Assembly: GCF_014170375.1 (NCBI RefSeq)
Contig: NZ_LZZW01000015.1
Location: forward strand, 62,001-126,000
Length of the DNA: 64,000 nucleotides
From: Variovorax sp. UMC13
GTDB lineage: Bacteria > Pseudomonadota > Gammaproteobacteria > Burkholderiales > Burkholderiaceae_C
Direction of reading: 5' to 3'
Shown here: piece by piece, positions 50,249 through 59,086 of the stretch
How positions within the stretch are numbered: position 1 is the stretch's first letter
How the letters are laid out: the number at the start of each line of letters is the position of its first letter
The notes under the pieces: generated by a model
Seen by the model: only the letters and a program-made list of their open reading frames with translations
Databases searched by the model: none
Told to the model about the DNA's origin: nothing
Position numbers and translations under genes: made by a program

Positions 50249-51903
50249 GCCGCGGCGTGGCCTTCGACGCCGCCGGCGATGCGACCGCCGACGCCGTGAT
50301 CGTCGGCTCCGGCGTGGTCGGCGCGATGATCGCCGACCAGCTCGCCGCCGCCGGCCACTCGGTGCTGGTGCTCGAGGCCGGGCCGCGCATCGACCGCGCC
50401 CAGGTGGTGGAGAACTGGCGCAACATGCCCTTCGAGAACCGGGTGGGCTCGGACTACCAGGGGCTCTATCCGCAGTCGCCGCTGGCGCCCGCGCCGCTCT
50501 ACTTTCCGAAGAACGACTACGTCGCCACCAGCGGCCCGAGCGGCGGCAGTTTTCTGCAGGGCTACCTGCGCGTGGTCGGTGGCACCACCTGGCACTGGGC
50601 GGCCTCATCGTGGCGCCATCTGCCGGTCGACCTGCGCATGCGCAGCGTCTATGGTGTCGGGCGCGACTGGCCCATCACCTACGACCAACTGGAGCCCTAC
50701 TACTGCCGCGCCGAAGAGGGCATGGGCGTGGCGGGCCCGAACGATCCAGCGCAGCAGTCGCCCGTCGAGCGCAGCCGCCCCTACCCGATGGACATGATCC
50801 CGTGGGGCTACGGCGACCGCCGCTTTGCGGAGGTGGTCAACCCACACGGCTACCGATCCGTGCCCATTCCCCAGGGCCGCAACACCATTCCTTGGGAGGG
50901 CCGCCCGGCCTGCTGCGGCAACAATAACTGCCAACCGATCTGCCCGATCGGCGCGATGTACAACGGCATCCACCATGTGCAGGCGGCCGAGCGCAAGGGC
51001 GCCACGGTGCTGGCCGAGGCGGTGGTCTACCGCATCGACACCGACGAGAACAATCGCGTGAGCGCCGTGCACTGGTACGACGCGCAGCGCCGCTCGCACC
51101 GGGCATCCGGCAAAGCCTTCGTGCTGGCCTGCAACGCGGTCGAGACGCCGCGGCTGCTGCTGCTCGCGGCCAACGACCGCAACCCGAACGGCATCGCCAA
51201 CCGTTCCGACCAGGTCGGCCGGAACATGATGGATCACTCCGGCTTCCACTGCACCTTCCTCGCGCGCGAGCCGATCTGGACCGGCCGCGGCCCGGCACAG
51301 AGCAGCTGCCTGGTGGGTCCGCGCGACGGCGCCTTCCGCGCGCAGTACTCGGCCAACAAGATGATCCTCAACAACATCACGCGGGTCGGGCCGGCCACCA
51401 CGCAGGCGCTCAAGCTGGGCCTGGTGGGGCGCGAGCTGGACGACGAGATCCGCCGGCGCACCGCGCACGGCGTCGACCTGTCGATCAGCCTCGAACCGCT
51501 GCCCGAGCCGGGCAACCGGCTCACGCTGAGCCGCACCCGGCGCGATCCCTTGGGGCTGGCATGCCCCGACATCCACTACGACGTCGGTGACTACGTACAC
51601 AAGGGCGCCGAGGCCGCGCGCCGCCAGCTCGAACACATCGGCAGCCTGTTCGGCGCAGTGGAGTTCCACATCACCAGCAGCCTGAACGCCAACAACCACG
51701 TGATGGGCTCGACCGTCATGGGCGCGGACCCGAATGACTCGGTGGTCGACGGCAACTGCCGCGCGCACGACCACGCCAACCTGTGGCTGCCCGGCGGCTC
51801 GGCAATGCCTTCGGCCAGCGTGGTGAACAGCACGCTGAGCATGGTCGCGCTGGGCCTGCGCTCGGCCGACGACGTGGCGCGTACGCTGAGCGGAGGGCGG
51901 TGA
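50245..51903 (+). CDS. GMC-type FAD-dependent sugar/alcohol dehydrogenase, large subunit
   Basis: A 552-residue flavoprotein starting at GTG 50245. The FAD motif VIVGSGVVGAMIADQLAAAG is near the N-terminus, then VVGGTTWHW, the iron-sulfur cysteine set CCGNNNCQPIC (a [3Fe-4S] ligand arrangement as in FAD-glucose and fructose dehydrogenases), and the C-terminal active-site LPGGSAMPSASVVNSTLSM with His in NNHVMGSTVMG. It lacks its own signal and would be carried by the small subunit. The order small-large-cytochrome is typical of gluconate, sorbitol or fructose dehydrogenases. Confidence 0.92.
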   Translation: MSRGVAFDAAGDATADAVIVGSGVVGAMIADQLAAAGHSVLVLEAGPRIDRAQVVENWRNMPFENRVGSDYQGLYPQSPLAPAPLYFPKNDYVATSGPSGGSFLQGYLRVVGGTTWHWAASSWRHLPVDLRMRSVYGVGRDWPITYDQLEPYYCRAEEGMGVAGPNDPAQQSPVERSRPYPMDMIPWGYGDRRFAEVVNPHGYRSVPIPQGRNTIPWEGRPACCGNNNCQPICPIGAMYNGIHHVQAAERKGATVLAEAVVYRIDTDENNRVSAVHWYDAQRRSHRASGKAFVLACNAVETPRLLLLAANDRNPNGIANRSDQVGRNMMDHSGFHCTFLAREPIWTGRGPAQSSCLVGPRDGAFRAQYSANKMILNNITRVGPATTQALKLGLVGRELDDEIRRRTAHGVDLSISLEPLPEPGNRLTLSRTRRDPLGLACPDIHYDVGDYVHKGAEAARRQLEHIGSLFGAVEFHITSSLNANNHVMGSTVMGADPNDSVVDGNCRAHDHANLWLPGGSAMPSASVVNSTLSMVALGLRSADDVARTLSGGR

Positions 51904-51904
51904 C

Positions 51905-53404
51905 GTGGAGCGCGACGACGCAGTGGCCCCCGGCGTGTCGCTTACGGGCGCATGGTGGCAATCGCTGCTGCAGCGCCTCCTGCTGGTGACGCTGTTGCTG
52001 GCGTACTGGTTCGGCATGCCGGCCGATGCACAGACCGCGCCCGCGCCAGCCGATGCCACGCTGGTCGAGAGGGGCCGGTACCTGGCCATCGCCGGCGACT
52101 GCGCCGCCTGCCATACGAACACGAATGCGGGCAAGCCCTTCGCTGGCGGCTACAGCATCCAGTCGCCGCTGGGCGTCATCGTCGCGACCAACATCACGCC
52201 GTCGAAGACAGCCGGCATCGGTCACTACACCGAGGCGCAGTTCGCCCGGGCGTTGCGCCAGGGCGTGCGCGCCGACGGCAGCCACCTGTATCCGGCCATG
52301 CCGTACACCGCGTACACGCAGCTGACCGACGACGACACGCGGGCGCTGTACGCCTATTTCATGCACGGCGTGGCCCCGGTTGACGAGGCGCCGACGGCGA
52401 CCGGGTTGCCGTTTCCGTTCAACGTGCGCGCGTCGATGGCGGTGTGGAACCTGATGTTCCTGGACGACCGGCGCTTCGTGCCCGACGGATCGCGCAGCCA
52501 GCAGGTCAACCGCGGTGCCTACCTCGCGAACGCGCTGGCCCACTGCGGCACCTGTCACACGCCGCGCAACGCACTGATGGCCGAGCGAGGCCGGCGCTTT
52601 CTGGCTGGAGGACAAGTCGGCGCCTACTACGCACCCAACATCACGCCCGACGCGGGCGGCATCGGCCGCTGGAGTGACGCCGAACTGCTGGCGTATTTGC
52701 GCACCGGTCACGTCGTTGGACGGTCGCAGGCCAGCGGTCCCATGGCGGAGGCCGTGGAGAAGAGCTTTCAGCATCTGGCGGTCGAGGATCTTTCGGCCAT
52801 CGTGGCCTACCTGAAGACCGTACCGCCGCAGGTGGAGCCGCGGCAGGCGCGGTCAACCGCCGACTATGGCAAGCCGTCCCAACTCGAGCCGGCCCTGCGC
52901 GGCACCTCCGGGCCGAACGAGCGCGACAGCCTGGGCAGCGGCGCCGCGCTGTTCAGCGGCAACTGCGCGAGCTGCCACCAGCCCGACGGAAGCGGCAGCC
53001 GCAGCCAGTTCTATCCCGCCCTGTTCGGCAACACCACCACCGGCTCGGTGCATGCCGACAACCTCGTCGCGGCCATCCTGTTCGGGGTCGAACGCACGGT
53101 GGGCAGCCGACAGGTGTTGATGCCGCGCTTCGACAAGGATTCGCGCGTCAACCAGTTGTCCGACGCGCAGATCGCCGACCTCGCGAACTACGTGCTGGGC
53201 CAGTTCGGCAACCCGGCCGTGTCGGTGCGCGCAGAGGACGTGGCGCAGACGCGGGCAGGTGGCCCGCGGCCCTTCCTGGCGAAGGTCCAGCCCGTCATGG
53301 CACCCGTGGCCGCGGCGGCCGCATTGCTGGTGCTGGCCGCGCTGGGGTGGCGGGCCGTGCGGCGGCGCCGCGGTGCCGCCTCAGCCCGCGCGAAACACGC
53401 ATGA
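51905..53404 (+). CDS. Triheme cytochrome c subunit of the dehydrogenase
   Basis: A 499-residue membrane-bound cytochrome, start GTG 51905 one base after the GMC stop. An N-terminal hydrophobic segment (LLLVTLLLAYWFGMPADAQT) is the signal. Three CxxCH haem sites follow: CAACH, CGTCH and CASCH. A C-terminal helix (PVMAPVAAAAALLVLAALGW) anchors it, then an Arg-rich tail. It accepts electrons from the FAD subunit and passes them to ubiquinone. The length and layout fit the 47-52 kDa cytochrome subunit of this enzyme class. Confidence 0.92.
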   Translation: MERDDAVAPGVSLTGAWWQSLLQRLLLVTLLLAYWFGMPADAQTAPAPADATLVERGRYLAIAGDCAACHTNTNAGKPFAGGYSIQSPLGVIVATNITPSKTAGIGHYTEAQFARALRQGVRADGSHLYPAMPYTAYTQLTDDDTRALYAYFMHGVAPVDEAPTATGLPFPFNVRASMAVWNLMFLDDRRFVPDGSRSQQVNRGAYLANALAHCGTCHTPRNALMAERGRRFLAGGQVGAYYAPNITPDAGGIGRWSDAELLAYLRTGHVVGRSQASGPMAEAVEKSFQHLAVEDLSAIVAYLKTVPPQVEPRQARSTADYGKPSQLEPALRGTSGPNERDSLGSGAALFSGNCASCHQPDGSGSRSQFYPALFGNTTTGSVHADNLVAAILFGVERTVGSRQVLMPRFDKDSRVNQLSDAQIADLANYVLGQFGNPAVSVRAEDVAQTRAGGPRPFLAKVQPVMAPVAAAAALLVLAALGWRAVRRRRGAASARAKHA

Positions 53405-53704
53405 ATGTCAGCGTTCAATGCCGGCGCGCGCCCAGCGCAAGCGCACGGGGATCGCCTTGACGCGGGCACCTTGCTCTGCTCGGCATGGTGCGCAAGTGAT
53501 ATCAGCGGACTGCATTCCAAGTAGTAGTCCGCCACGTACCCCGGCCGCAATGTCGAACGGCGTCATCGGTAGGCCACGGCGACGCCTCGATGGGTCCACC
53601 AGTGCGAGCGACGCAACGACGGCGATCGGTATCATCTGACGGAGTGTGGCACCGGCGAGCGAGGCAGATCGCCTGCGCCCTCAGGCCCGGTGCGCAAGCC
53701 CCCC

Positions 53705-54105
53705 AGGTGCGACAGCCGAAGAGGTTGACCGGTTCCAGCGTCAGCACACGCGCCAGTCATGCGCCAGGACCTGTTCCTCGTACCGGAAGTCGGAGCGGAA
53801 GCCTACGGGGTCGGCGGAAGAGCACGGCCCTCTTCAGCAAATACCACGCCGGGCTGCCGCTCAGATGGCGCAGCACCACGATCGTTCCGCCTGGCTTGCA
53901 CACGCGCCGAATCTCGCGCACCACTTCCGCCGGCCGCGGCGTGACCGACAGCACATAGGGCGCGCTGACGCAGTGGAAACTCGCATCGGGGAAGCGCACG
54001 CGCTCGGCATTCATCGACTTCAGGACGACGCGATGCGCCGCCAGGCGCGCCGCGGGCGCGCGGGCTCGCGCAAGTCTGTCCACCGCCCCTTCGCGCCCCT
54101 GCACC
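53705..54105 (-). pseudogene. Degraded PmtA-like methyltransferase copy
   Basis: This is a shadow of the gene at 26937-27647. The first frame reads MNAERVRFPDASFHCVSAPY and then VREIRRVCKPGGTIVVLRHL, close to the intact copy (MDAECMRFPDASFDCVTVPY, VREIRRVCKPGGTIVVLNHF). Further frames give VGFRSDFRYEEQVLAHDW and LTLEPVNLFG before losing the match. At least two frame changes are needed (near 53830 and near 53750). The SAM-binding N-terminal half is missing upstream. It could only be a relic. Confidence 0.8.
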
Positions 54106-54219
54106 CGGGCGCAGAAGCTCGGCCCGTTGATGAAATGCGGCGCCCGATGGCGGCGTCGGCACTCATCAGCAGGGGCTTCCAGAAAGGGTGGCGGGTCATG
54201 CACAGGCAACAGCAACCGG

Positions 54220-54473
54220 ATGCCCGACGGTCCCGCGACCGAGTCGCAGGCACCTCCGCTGCCCCAGCCACCGGCCATGTCATTGACCTCTTCCGCCTCC
54301 TCCGTCCCACCCGACTCCGTGCCGGCGCACTCAGCCGACGAGACACCAAGCGGCACGCCGCAAAGTGGCGAGGGCCCCTGCCCACGCTGCGGTGGCAGCG
54401 GCCGCCTGACCTGCACCGATTCCCCGGATTGCGAAGGCAGCGGCCCGTGACGGTCATCGTCGGAGACGCCTGA
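54220..54473 (+). pseudogene. DnaJ-like zinc motif mini-protein, frameshifted near the end
   Basis: The frame starts MPDGPATESQAPPLPQPPAM and ends with CPRCGGSGRLTCTDSPDCEG before a TGA at 54448-54450. In the next frame VTVIVGDA continues as in the relative at 4560-4994 (GKVTVGIGGA). One missing base near 54447 would restore a complete CxxCxGxG pair and the ending. If the stop is genuine, a 76-residue protein with one and a half zinc repeats is made. Possible starts at 54130 and 54220 are not supported by a clear ribosome site. Confidence 0.55.
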
Positions 54474-54542
54474 GGGGCATCGCACCTCGCCTTCAGTACT
54501 TCTCTTCTTCTCCTCTTCTTCAGTTCCTGAAAGCACGCACCC

Positions 54543-54730
54543 TTGAACCAGCCCGCACAGCAACAGGACCCGACCTGCCGCGAGGCCCCCTGGCCTGCTG
54601 CGGACCACGGCGAGCAGAGCTACCGGGCTACCAGGACTCGGGCCACCTGGCCAGCAAGGCGGTGCTGCTCTCCGGCGGCGACACGGCATTGGACGTGCCG
54701 CGGCGATCGGGACCGATGGAACGAACTGCA
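54543..54730 (+). pseudogene. N-terminal fragment of an SDR, frameshifted
   Basis: It begins LNQPAQQQDPTCREAPWPAA and DHGEQSY, the leader of a well-known SDR group of general-stress type. Homology then jumps frame: GYQDSGHLASKAVLLSGGD, then again to GIGRAAAI, the SDR cofactor motif. Two single-base changes would repair it. The rest of the about 290 residues is absent. With the neighbouring PmtA and zinc-motif remnants it makes a cluster of dead stress-type genes. Confidence 0.65.
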
Positions 54731-55213
54731 TCCTGCCCCACGGGGAGACGATCCGACCCACTGCAGGAGCTTCGCGCGCGAGCTGTCGGCATTCCTGCGC
54801 ACGCTCCAACTCGGACTGCACGGCCGCCCCATCTGCAGACCGCGTCGGTGTTTGGTCCAGGACTGCGCTGCGATGCACGCCGGTCCCTTGCGAACCGGTG
54901 TTCAGGCGCCCGACGCTGCATTTCGCGTGCCGGCGGAAGAGGCCGCGTCCCGGCGGGTCGAAGTGCATGGCCGACAGCCGGTGACTACTGGTTGATGCAC
55001 TTCGACACGACCTTCGGCGTGATGCTTCGCGAGGTGGATCCACCGCGGCGGCGACGCGCCGATGCTGCAGTGCGGCCCAATCGCCAGCAACCGGGCATTG
55101 CCGTCGCGCGGCGACTCCGGCATGACGGCACGTCTCTTGCCGGGAACACCGTGCGAAATCCGCCTTCGCATGACGCCCCGATGCCCCCTCCGCTTCCAGC
55201 CCTGACAACCCGC
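54731..55213 (+). other. No supported gene
   Basis: Open frames continue through the stretch on both strands, but none has a domain or ribosome site. It probably contains more debris of the SDR gene upstream. Confidence 0.35.
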
Positions 55214-55498
55214 ATGACCAACCCAACTTCTCCTGAGGCCTTCGGTGGCTACACCGTCAGTGTGCGGTTGCATCGGCGCCGTTTGATCATGCACGTTGCA
55301 CAGGACGCCCTGGTGAAGCTGGGCGCGCGGCCGCACGACGGTGCCGATCAGCTCCGAACGCTCAACAGGCACATGCCGCGCTTCCATGCGCTGGCCCTCC
55401 AGTTCGGGGCGCGCGACGCCGGCTCCGAGGTCACGATTCGCGCCGACGACGTATGGTGGTCGGCCGATGAATGGACGGAGGACACGGCGCAGACATAG
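55214..55498 (+). CDS. Hypothetical protein (possible DUF1488-like)
   Basis: A 94-residue protein, MTNPTSPEAFGGYTVSVRLH, with RRRLIMHVAQDALVKLGARP and a C-terminal VTIRADDVWWSADEWTE. The small alpha/beta pattern with a xRRRLIxHVxxDAL core resembles DUF1488 proteins, but I am not sure. The frame is open far upstream; the ATG at 55214 starts the coherent part. It is convergent with 55519-55986. Confidence 0.55.
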   Translation: MTNPTSPEAFGGYTVSVRLHRRRLIMHVAQDALVKLGARPHDGADQLRTLNRHMPRFHALALQFGARDAGSEVTIRADDVWWSADEWTEDTAQT

Positions 55499-55518
55499 CG
55501 TGTCCATGGCCACGTCGG

Positions 55519-55986
55519 TCAGAGCGCCGGCTTGGCAACCATCAGCCAGAAGATCGCGACGAAGAGGAGGAAGGCCGGCACGCCCAGCGCGAACCACCAG
55601 CGGAACAGCTGCCAGTAGCGCCGCGGCAGCGGAGTCTGCTCGCGCGCCGCCGCTGCGGCCAGGTCCCGCAGCCGGATCTGCAGCCACACGACCGGGAACC
55701 AGCATAGCAGCGCGAGCACGTAGCCGACGATCGACAGCCTGAGCCAAGGCGTGGCCAGCGGGAAGCCCGCCAGGTGGACCATCCAGAAGCCGGTGAGTGG
55801 CTGCAGCAACGCCGTGGTGGCGGTGAACAGCCAGTCGGCCCGCACCACCATCCGCGCCACCACGGCCACCGCACGCACGTCGCGCGACAGCGTGCTCGCC
55901 AACAGGTGGAACGCTGAGCCGATGCCGGTGCCGAACAGCACGGTCGAGGAGAGCACATGCAGCCATTTGACGACGAGGTATTCCAT
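55519..55986 (-). CDS. DUF2269 family membrane protein
   Basis: A 155-residue four-helix membrane protein: MEYLVVKWLHVLSSTVLFGT with the conserved W-x-H-V-x-S start, a second helix with VVRADWLFTATTALLQPLTG and a third RLSIVGYVLALLCWFPVVWL. This is the DUF2269 pattern. It starts 14 bp after the SDR-DoxX fusion gene and is commonly found in that pair. The function is unknown; the H/W residues could bind haem or quinone. Confidence 0.85.
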   Translation of the reverse strand: MEYLVVKWLHVLSSTVLFGTGIGSAFHLLASTLSRDVRAVAVVARMVVRADWLFTATTALLQPLTGFWMVHLAGFPLATPWLRLSIVGYVLALLCWFPVVWLQIRLRDLAAAAAREQTPLPRRYWQLFRWWFALGVPAFLLFVAIFWLMVAKPAL

Positions 55987-55999
55987 GGTGCGAGCGGGT

Positions 56000-57319
56000 T
56001 CAGCGGCGGCGGGGCGGCCCGTCGAGCGCCCAGGCCACGACGATCGCTGCGCACATCGGCAGGTTCTTAGATAGCGGCCCGAAGGGATGGAGCCAGAAAT
56101 GCGGCATCGTCAGCGTGATGGCTGCCATGTAGAAGCCAATCAGCAGCAGTTGCAGCGGCCACAGCAGGCGTGAGCGCAGCGCCGCCGGCAAGGCCAGCGT
56201 GCCGATCCCCAGTGAGAGGTCGAACAGCGCCGCAGCGCTCAGCAGCAGTTCGGCCCAGGCGCCGTGCGCGCCGACCTGCGCCAGCAGGTCCAGGCTTTGC
56301 GCGCGCGGGTAGAGGCCGATCGACACGACGAAGGTCCAGATCCAGACGAAGGCGATCGACAGCCGCAGCAGGGGTGCCAGCCAGCGCAGCCACGCGCGCT
56401 GGCGCAACGGCTCGGCGTCGGCCGGCGCGATGAAGGTGCGATGCGCGCGCGGCGGGCGCTGCAGCCACCGGCTGATGTCGTCGGCAGGCGCCGCATTGCC
56501 CCGCAGCAGCATGCCGGCGGTTTCGGCATCGAGAAAGCTGTGGCGTGATCGGCCGGCCAGCGAAGCACCCGCGAGGAACAGGCCGCGCGGCATCGGCAGC
56601 ACCCGGGCGCCGCCGCAGTATCCGAGCTGCCGCCGCAGGTCGCGCAGGTACCCGCGGAAGCTCACCGGCGCGGGGCCGACGAAGGCGACCGTGCGCGTGC
56701 CGACCGGCCGCGCACGCACCAATGCCTGCACGCCCGCGACCACGTCGTCCAGATGGATCGGCTGCAGCGGCTGCCGCCCGCCTTCGGGCAAAGCCAGCAC
56801 CGGCAGCACGGCCAGGGCCGCGAACAGGTTGGCGCTGGCGCCTTCGCTACCCCACACCAGCGACGGCCGCACGATCGCCGATGCGATCTGCAGGCCGCGC
56901 AGATGGCGGTCTGCCAGACCCTTGCTGCGGTGGTAGCCGCTGGCTGCATCGTCGGCGGCGCCAAGCGCGGACACCTGCACCACCAGACGGACACCGCAGG
57001 CAGCGCAGGCATCGAACAGCGCCGCGGGCGCGCGGTGATGCACCGCGTCGAAGTCTCCCGCCGTGTGTTCGCGCAGGATGCCGGCGGCGTTGATCACCAC
57101 GTCGCCCGGGCGCAGATGGGTCATCCAGAAGGTAGCGTCGGGCACGCTGGCCAAGTCCACGGCGAGCCAAGCCGCGTGCGTCACCGGCCAGCGCGCCGCG
57201 CCGGCTGCGGCGCCGGGGTCGCGCGAGGTGCAAAGCAGCGGTTCACCCTCGCGCGCAAAGGCGTCGGCCAGTGCATGGCCGAGAAAGCCCGAGGCGCCGA
57301 CGATCACGACCCGCACCAT
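56000..57319 (-). CDS. SDR-DoxX fusion protein
   Basis: A 439-residue protein. The N-terminal two thirds is an extended-SDR Rossmann fold, VRVVIVGASGFLGHALADAF with the TGxxGxxG-like GASGFLG, and continues with AGILREHTAGDFDAVHHRAP and YHRSKGLADRHLR (YxxxK equivalent). From about residue 310 come four hydrophobic helices of DoxX type (LLRLSIAFVWIWTFVVSIGL, LLLSAAALFDLSLGIGTLAL). This fused design is known for NAD-dependent proteins of unknown substrate. It precedes the DUF2269 gene by 14 bp and they should act together in the inner membrane. Confidence 0.88.
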   Translation of the reverse strand: MVRVVIVGASGFLGHALADAFAREGEPLLCTSRDPGAAAGAARWPVTHAAWLAVDLASVPDATFWMTHLRPGDVVINAAGILREHTAGDFDAVHHRAPAALFDACAACGVRLVVQVSALGAADDAASGYHRSKGLADRHLRGLQIASAIVRPSLVWGSEGASANLFAALAVLPVLALPEGGRQPLQPIHLDDVVAGVQALVRARPVGTRTVAFVGPAPVSFRGYLRDLRRQLGYCGGARVLPMPRGLFLAGASLAGRSRHSFLDAETAGMLLRGNAAPADDISRWLQRPPRAHRTFIAPADAEPLRQRAWLRWLAPLLRLSIAFVWIWTFVVSIGLYPRAQSLDLLAQVGAHGAWAELLLSAAALFDLSLGIGTLALPAALRSRLLWPLQLLLIGFYMAAITLTMPHFWLHPFGPLSKNLPMCAAIVVAWALDGPPRRR

Positions 57320-57340
57320 TCCCCCCTGCGCACCCGGCCG

Positions 57341-57838
57341 TCAGCGCCGGCCGCGGTTCGCTGCCAGGCAGCCTGCGGCCAGACCGAGCGCGAAGCCGGC
57401 ATAGACCAGCACCATCGAGGACTTCGACAAATGGTGCTCGAAGCCGGGCGTGAAGCGCTTGGGCGTCAGCGTGTAGTCGACGGTGCAGGCGACAGCGGAA
57501 GCGACCGCCGCACCGGCCAGCGCGGCCGGAACCGACCGGGCACGCCGACGGTTGCCGTGGAGCCAGGCGTAGAGCACTGCCCAGAGCGTGGCGGTTCCGT
57601 GGTGGATGACATAGCCGGTCGCCGTGTGACGCCAAGTCGGCACATGGACACCGAAAGCCTCGTCGCGCCACAGCCAGTGGCTTGTGGCGTTGGTGGGTGC
57701 GCTGCAACTGCCGACATCGCGCTCGCCACGCCACAGCAACACCAGCGTTGAGAGAAAGCTGGCGGCGCCGCCGGCGATCAAGCCGGTGCGCATCGCAGGC
57801 GATGGCGGCCGGGGCGGCGAAAGCGAGCGGCGTGTCAT
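57341..57838 (-). CDS. Membrane protein of unknown function
   Basis: A 165-residue protein from the ATG at 57838 (MTRRSLSPPRPPSPAMRTGL). Three to four hydrophobic helices lie in the chain, among them LIAGGAASFLSTLVLLW, VIHHGTATLWAVLYAWLHG and SMVLVYAGFALGLAAGCLA. The HHGTATLWAVLY part with its two His is striking. It is just upstream of the SDR-DoxX gene on the same strand (21-bp gap). The family is not recognised. Confidence 0.7.
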   Translation of the reverse strand: MTRRSLSPPRPPSPAMRTGLIAGGAASFLSTLVLLWRGERDVGSCSAPTNATSHWLWRDEAFGVHVPTWRHTATGYVIHHGTATLWAVLYAWLHGNRRRARSVPAALAGAAVASAVACTVDYTLTPKRFTPGFEHHLSKSSMVLVYAGFALGLAAGCLAANRGRR

Positions 57839-57967
57839 GCAGCGATCATGGCGACGCAAGCCGTGCGCGCTTGTGCGGCAGGGTGAAGGTCCGCGTCGGC
57901 GTGCGCCGCAGCGACCCGTTGCAGAGCCACCGACATATGGGGCGCATTTCAAAAGAGGCGCACGCGG

Positions 57968-58156
57968 TCAGCGCTCCTGCCGCGTCGGGTTCTGTCCTTG
58001 CTGGCCGTTCTGGCTGCCTTGCTTGTTCTGGCCCTGTTGGTTGCCCTTGCTGCTTTGTCCTTGCTCGCCCTTCTGATTGCTCTGTCCCTGCTGGCCCCCC
58101 TGGTTGTTCTGGCCCTGCTGGTTCTTCTGGCCTTGCTGCTTGTTCTGCTGTGTCAT
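57968..58156 (-). CDS. Q/N/G-rich repetitive small protein
   Basis: A 62-residue protein that is almost only Gln, Asn, Gly, Ser and Lys: MTQQNKQQGQKNQQGQNNQG followed by further QGQ, NQQGQ and SNQKGEQGQ repeats. A good ribosome site (AGGAGA) lies 6 bases before the ATG, which supports translation. Such sequences are intrinsically disordered and may form a hydrogel or prion-like phase, as in some desiccation-response proteins (KGG/GsiB-like). No hydrophobic residue other than the first Met and none for a fold is seen. Confidence 0.75.
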   Translation of the reverse strand: MTQQNKQQGQKNQQGQNNQGGQQGQSNQKGEQGQSSKGNQQGQNKQGSQNGQQGQNPTRQER

Positions 58157-58573
58157 GGTGTCTCTCCTGTTGACTGAGGTGTTGGCGGAATCGCCGCAAA
58201 TGCCCTGGCAAACCGGATTCCCGGCACCTGCTTCGCCGGACCGTCGACGCAGCACCGGGGCCCGCCCCGGGGGGCACTGCAGGAAAAGGGGTGATTCCTT
58301 TACATGCCGCGCGGGGCGCCGGCGTGCCCAGCGCTTGCATCCTCTGCGGCAAGCGGCATGTCGGCGGACGCCTCTCAGCTCCTGGCGTCGGACGACGCGT
58401 CTTGCTCGTGCGGCAACCTGAGCGGGGTGTCGCCCTGTACGACCGTGTGCGTGGCACCGCGCCCACGCCGCCTTTCTCGACCTGAGGCTTGCGCTCCAGG
58501 CGATCAGCATGTGCTGCATGCCGGCTCATGCGTTCCCCCGGGGCATGTGCAATGCCGCCATCGTGCCCGCGCT
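58157..58573 (-). other. No supported gene
   Basis: Open frames exist on both strands but no domain, repeat or RNA gene is supported. It should hold the promoter of the Q/N-rich gene. Confidence 0.4.
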
Positions 58574-59086
58574 TCAGTGCTTTGCGGTGGCGTTGGGGGT
58601 TTCGTCGCGCAACAGGAACTCGCGGGTGATCGCGGGCAGCTGCTGCGCCAACCAGTCTGCCATGGCGATCTCTTCCTGCAGGATCTCCTCGCAGACGCGC
58701 TGCGTTTCGGCATCGTTGCAGACGGCTGCCGCAGCTGCCAGGGTGCGGTAGCTGGCGATCTCCATGTGCTCGAAGGCATAGCTGCTGATGCTGGCCTTGA
58801 CCACTTCGTCAGAGACGAACATCCCGCTCATGCCCTGGGCCATCGCGACGATGCGGCCGGTAATGTCCTTGACGGCTGAGGTGTCACCTCCGCGCCGGTC
58901 GATGCAGCTGCGCACGAGCGTGGCCTGGCGCCGCGTCTCCTGCAGATGCTGCTCGATGCGTTGCTTGAGAATCGGGTAGTTTTCCAGTCTGGCAGCCGTG
59001 GCGGCGAGCATCTTCTCGGCCTGCTCTTCCATCGCGTGCGCATCGCGCAGCCAGTCCATCAGGTTGTCTTCGGCTCGGGTGGTCAT
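58574..59086 (-). CDS. DUF892 ferritin-like protein
   Basis: A 170-residue helical protein of the YciE/YciF (DUF892) type. It has NLMDWLRDAHAMEEQAEKML, QHLQETRRQATLVRSCIDRR, SYAFEHMEIASYRTLAAAAA and ILQEEIAMADWLAQQLP. Glu and His residues at the four-helix spacing (E...ETxxQ, E-H-x-E) suggest a diiron site. It is divergent from the DUF808 gene with 311 bp between. DUF892 proteins are stress-induced; function is otherwise unclear. It is only distantly related to the copy at 61818. Confidence 0.85.
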   Translation of the reverse strand: MTTRAEDNLMDWLRDAHAMEEQAEKMLAATAARLENYPILKQRIEQHLQETRRQATLVRSCIDRRGGDTSAVKDITGRIVAMAQGMSGMFVSDEVVKASISSYAFEHMEIASYRTLAAAAAVCNDAETQRVCEEILQEEIAMADWLAQQLPAITREFLLRDETPNATAKH

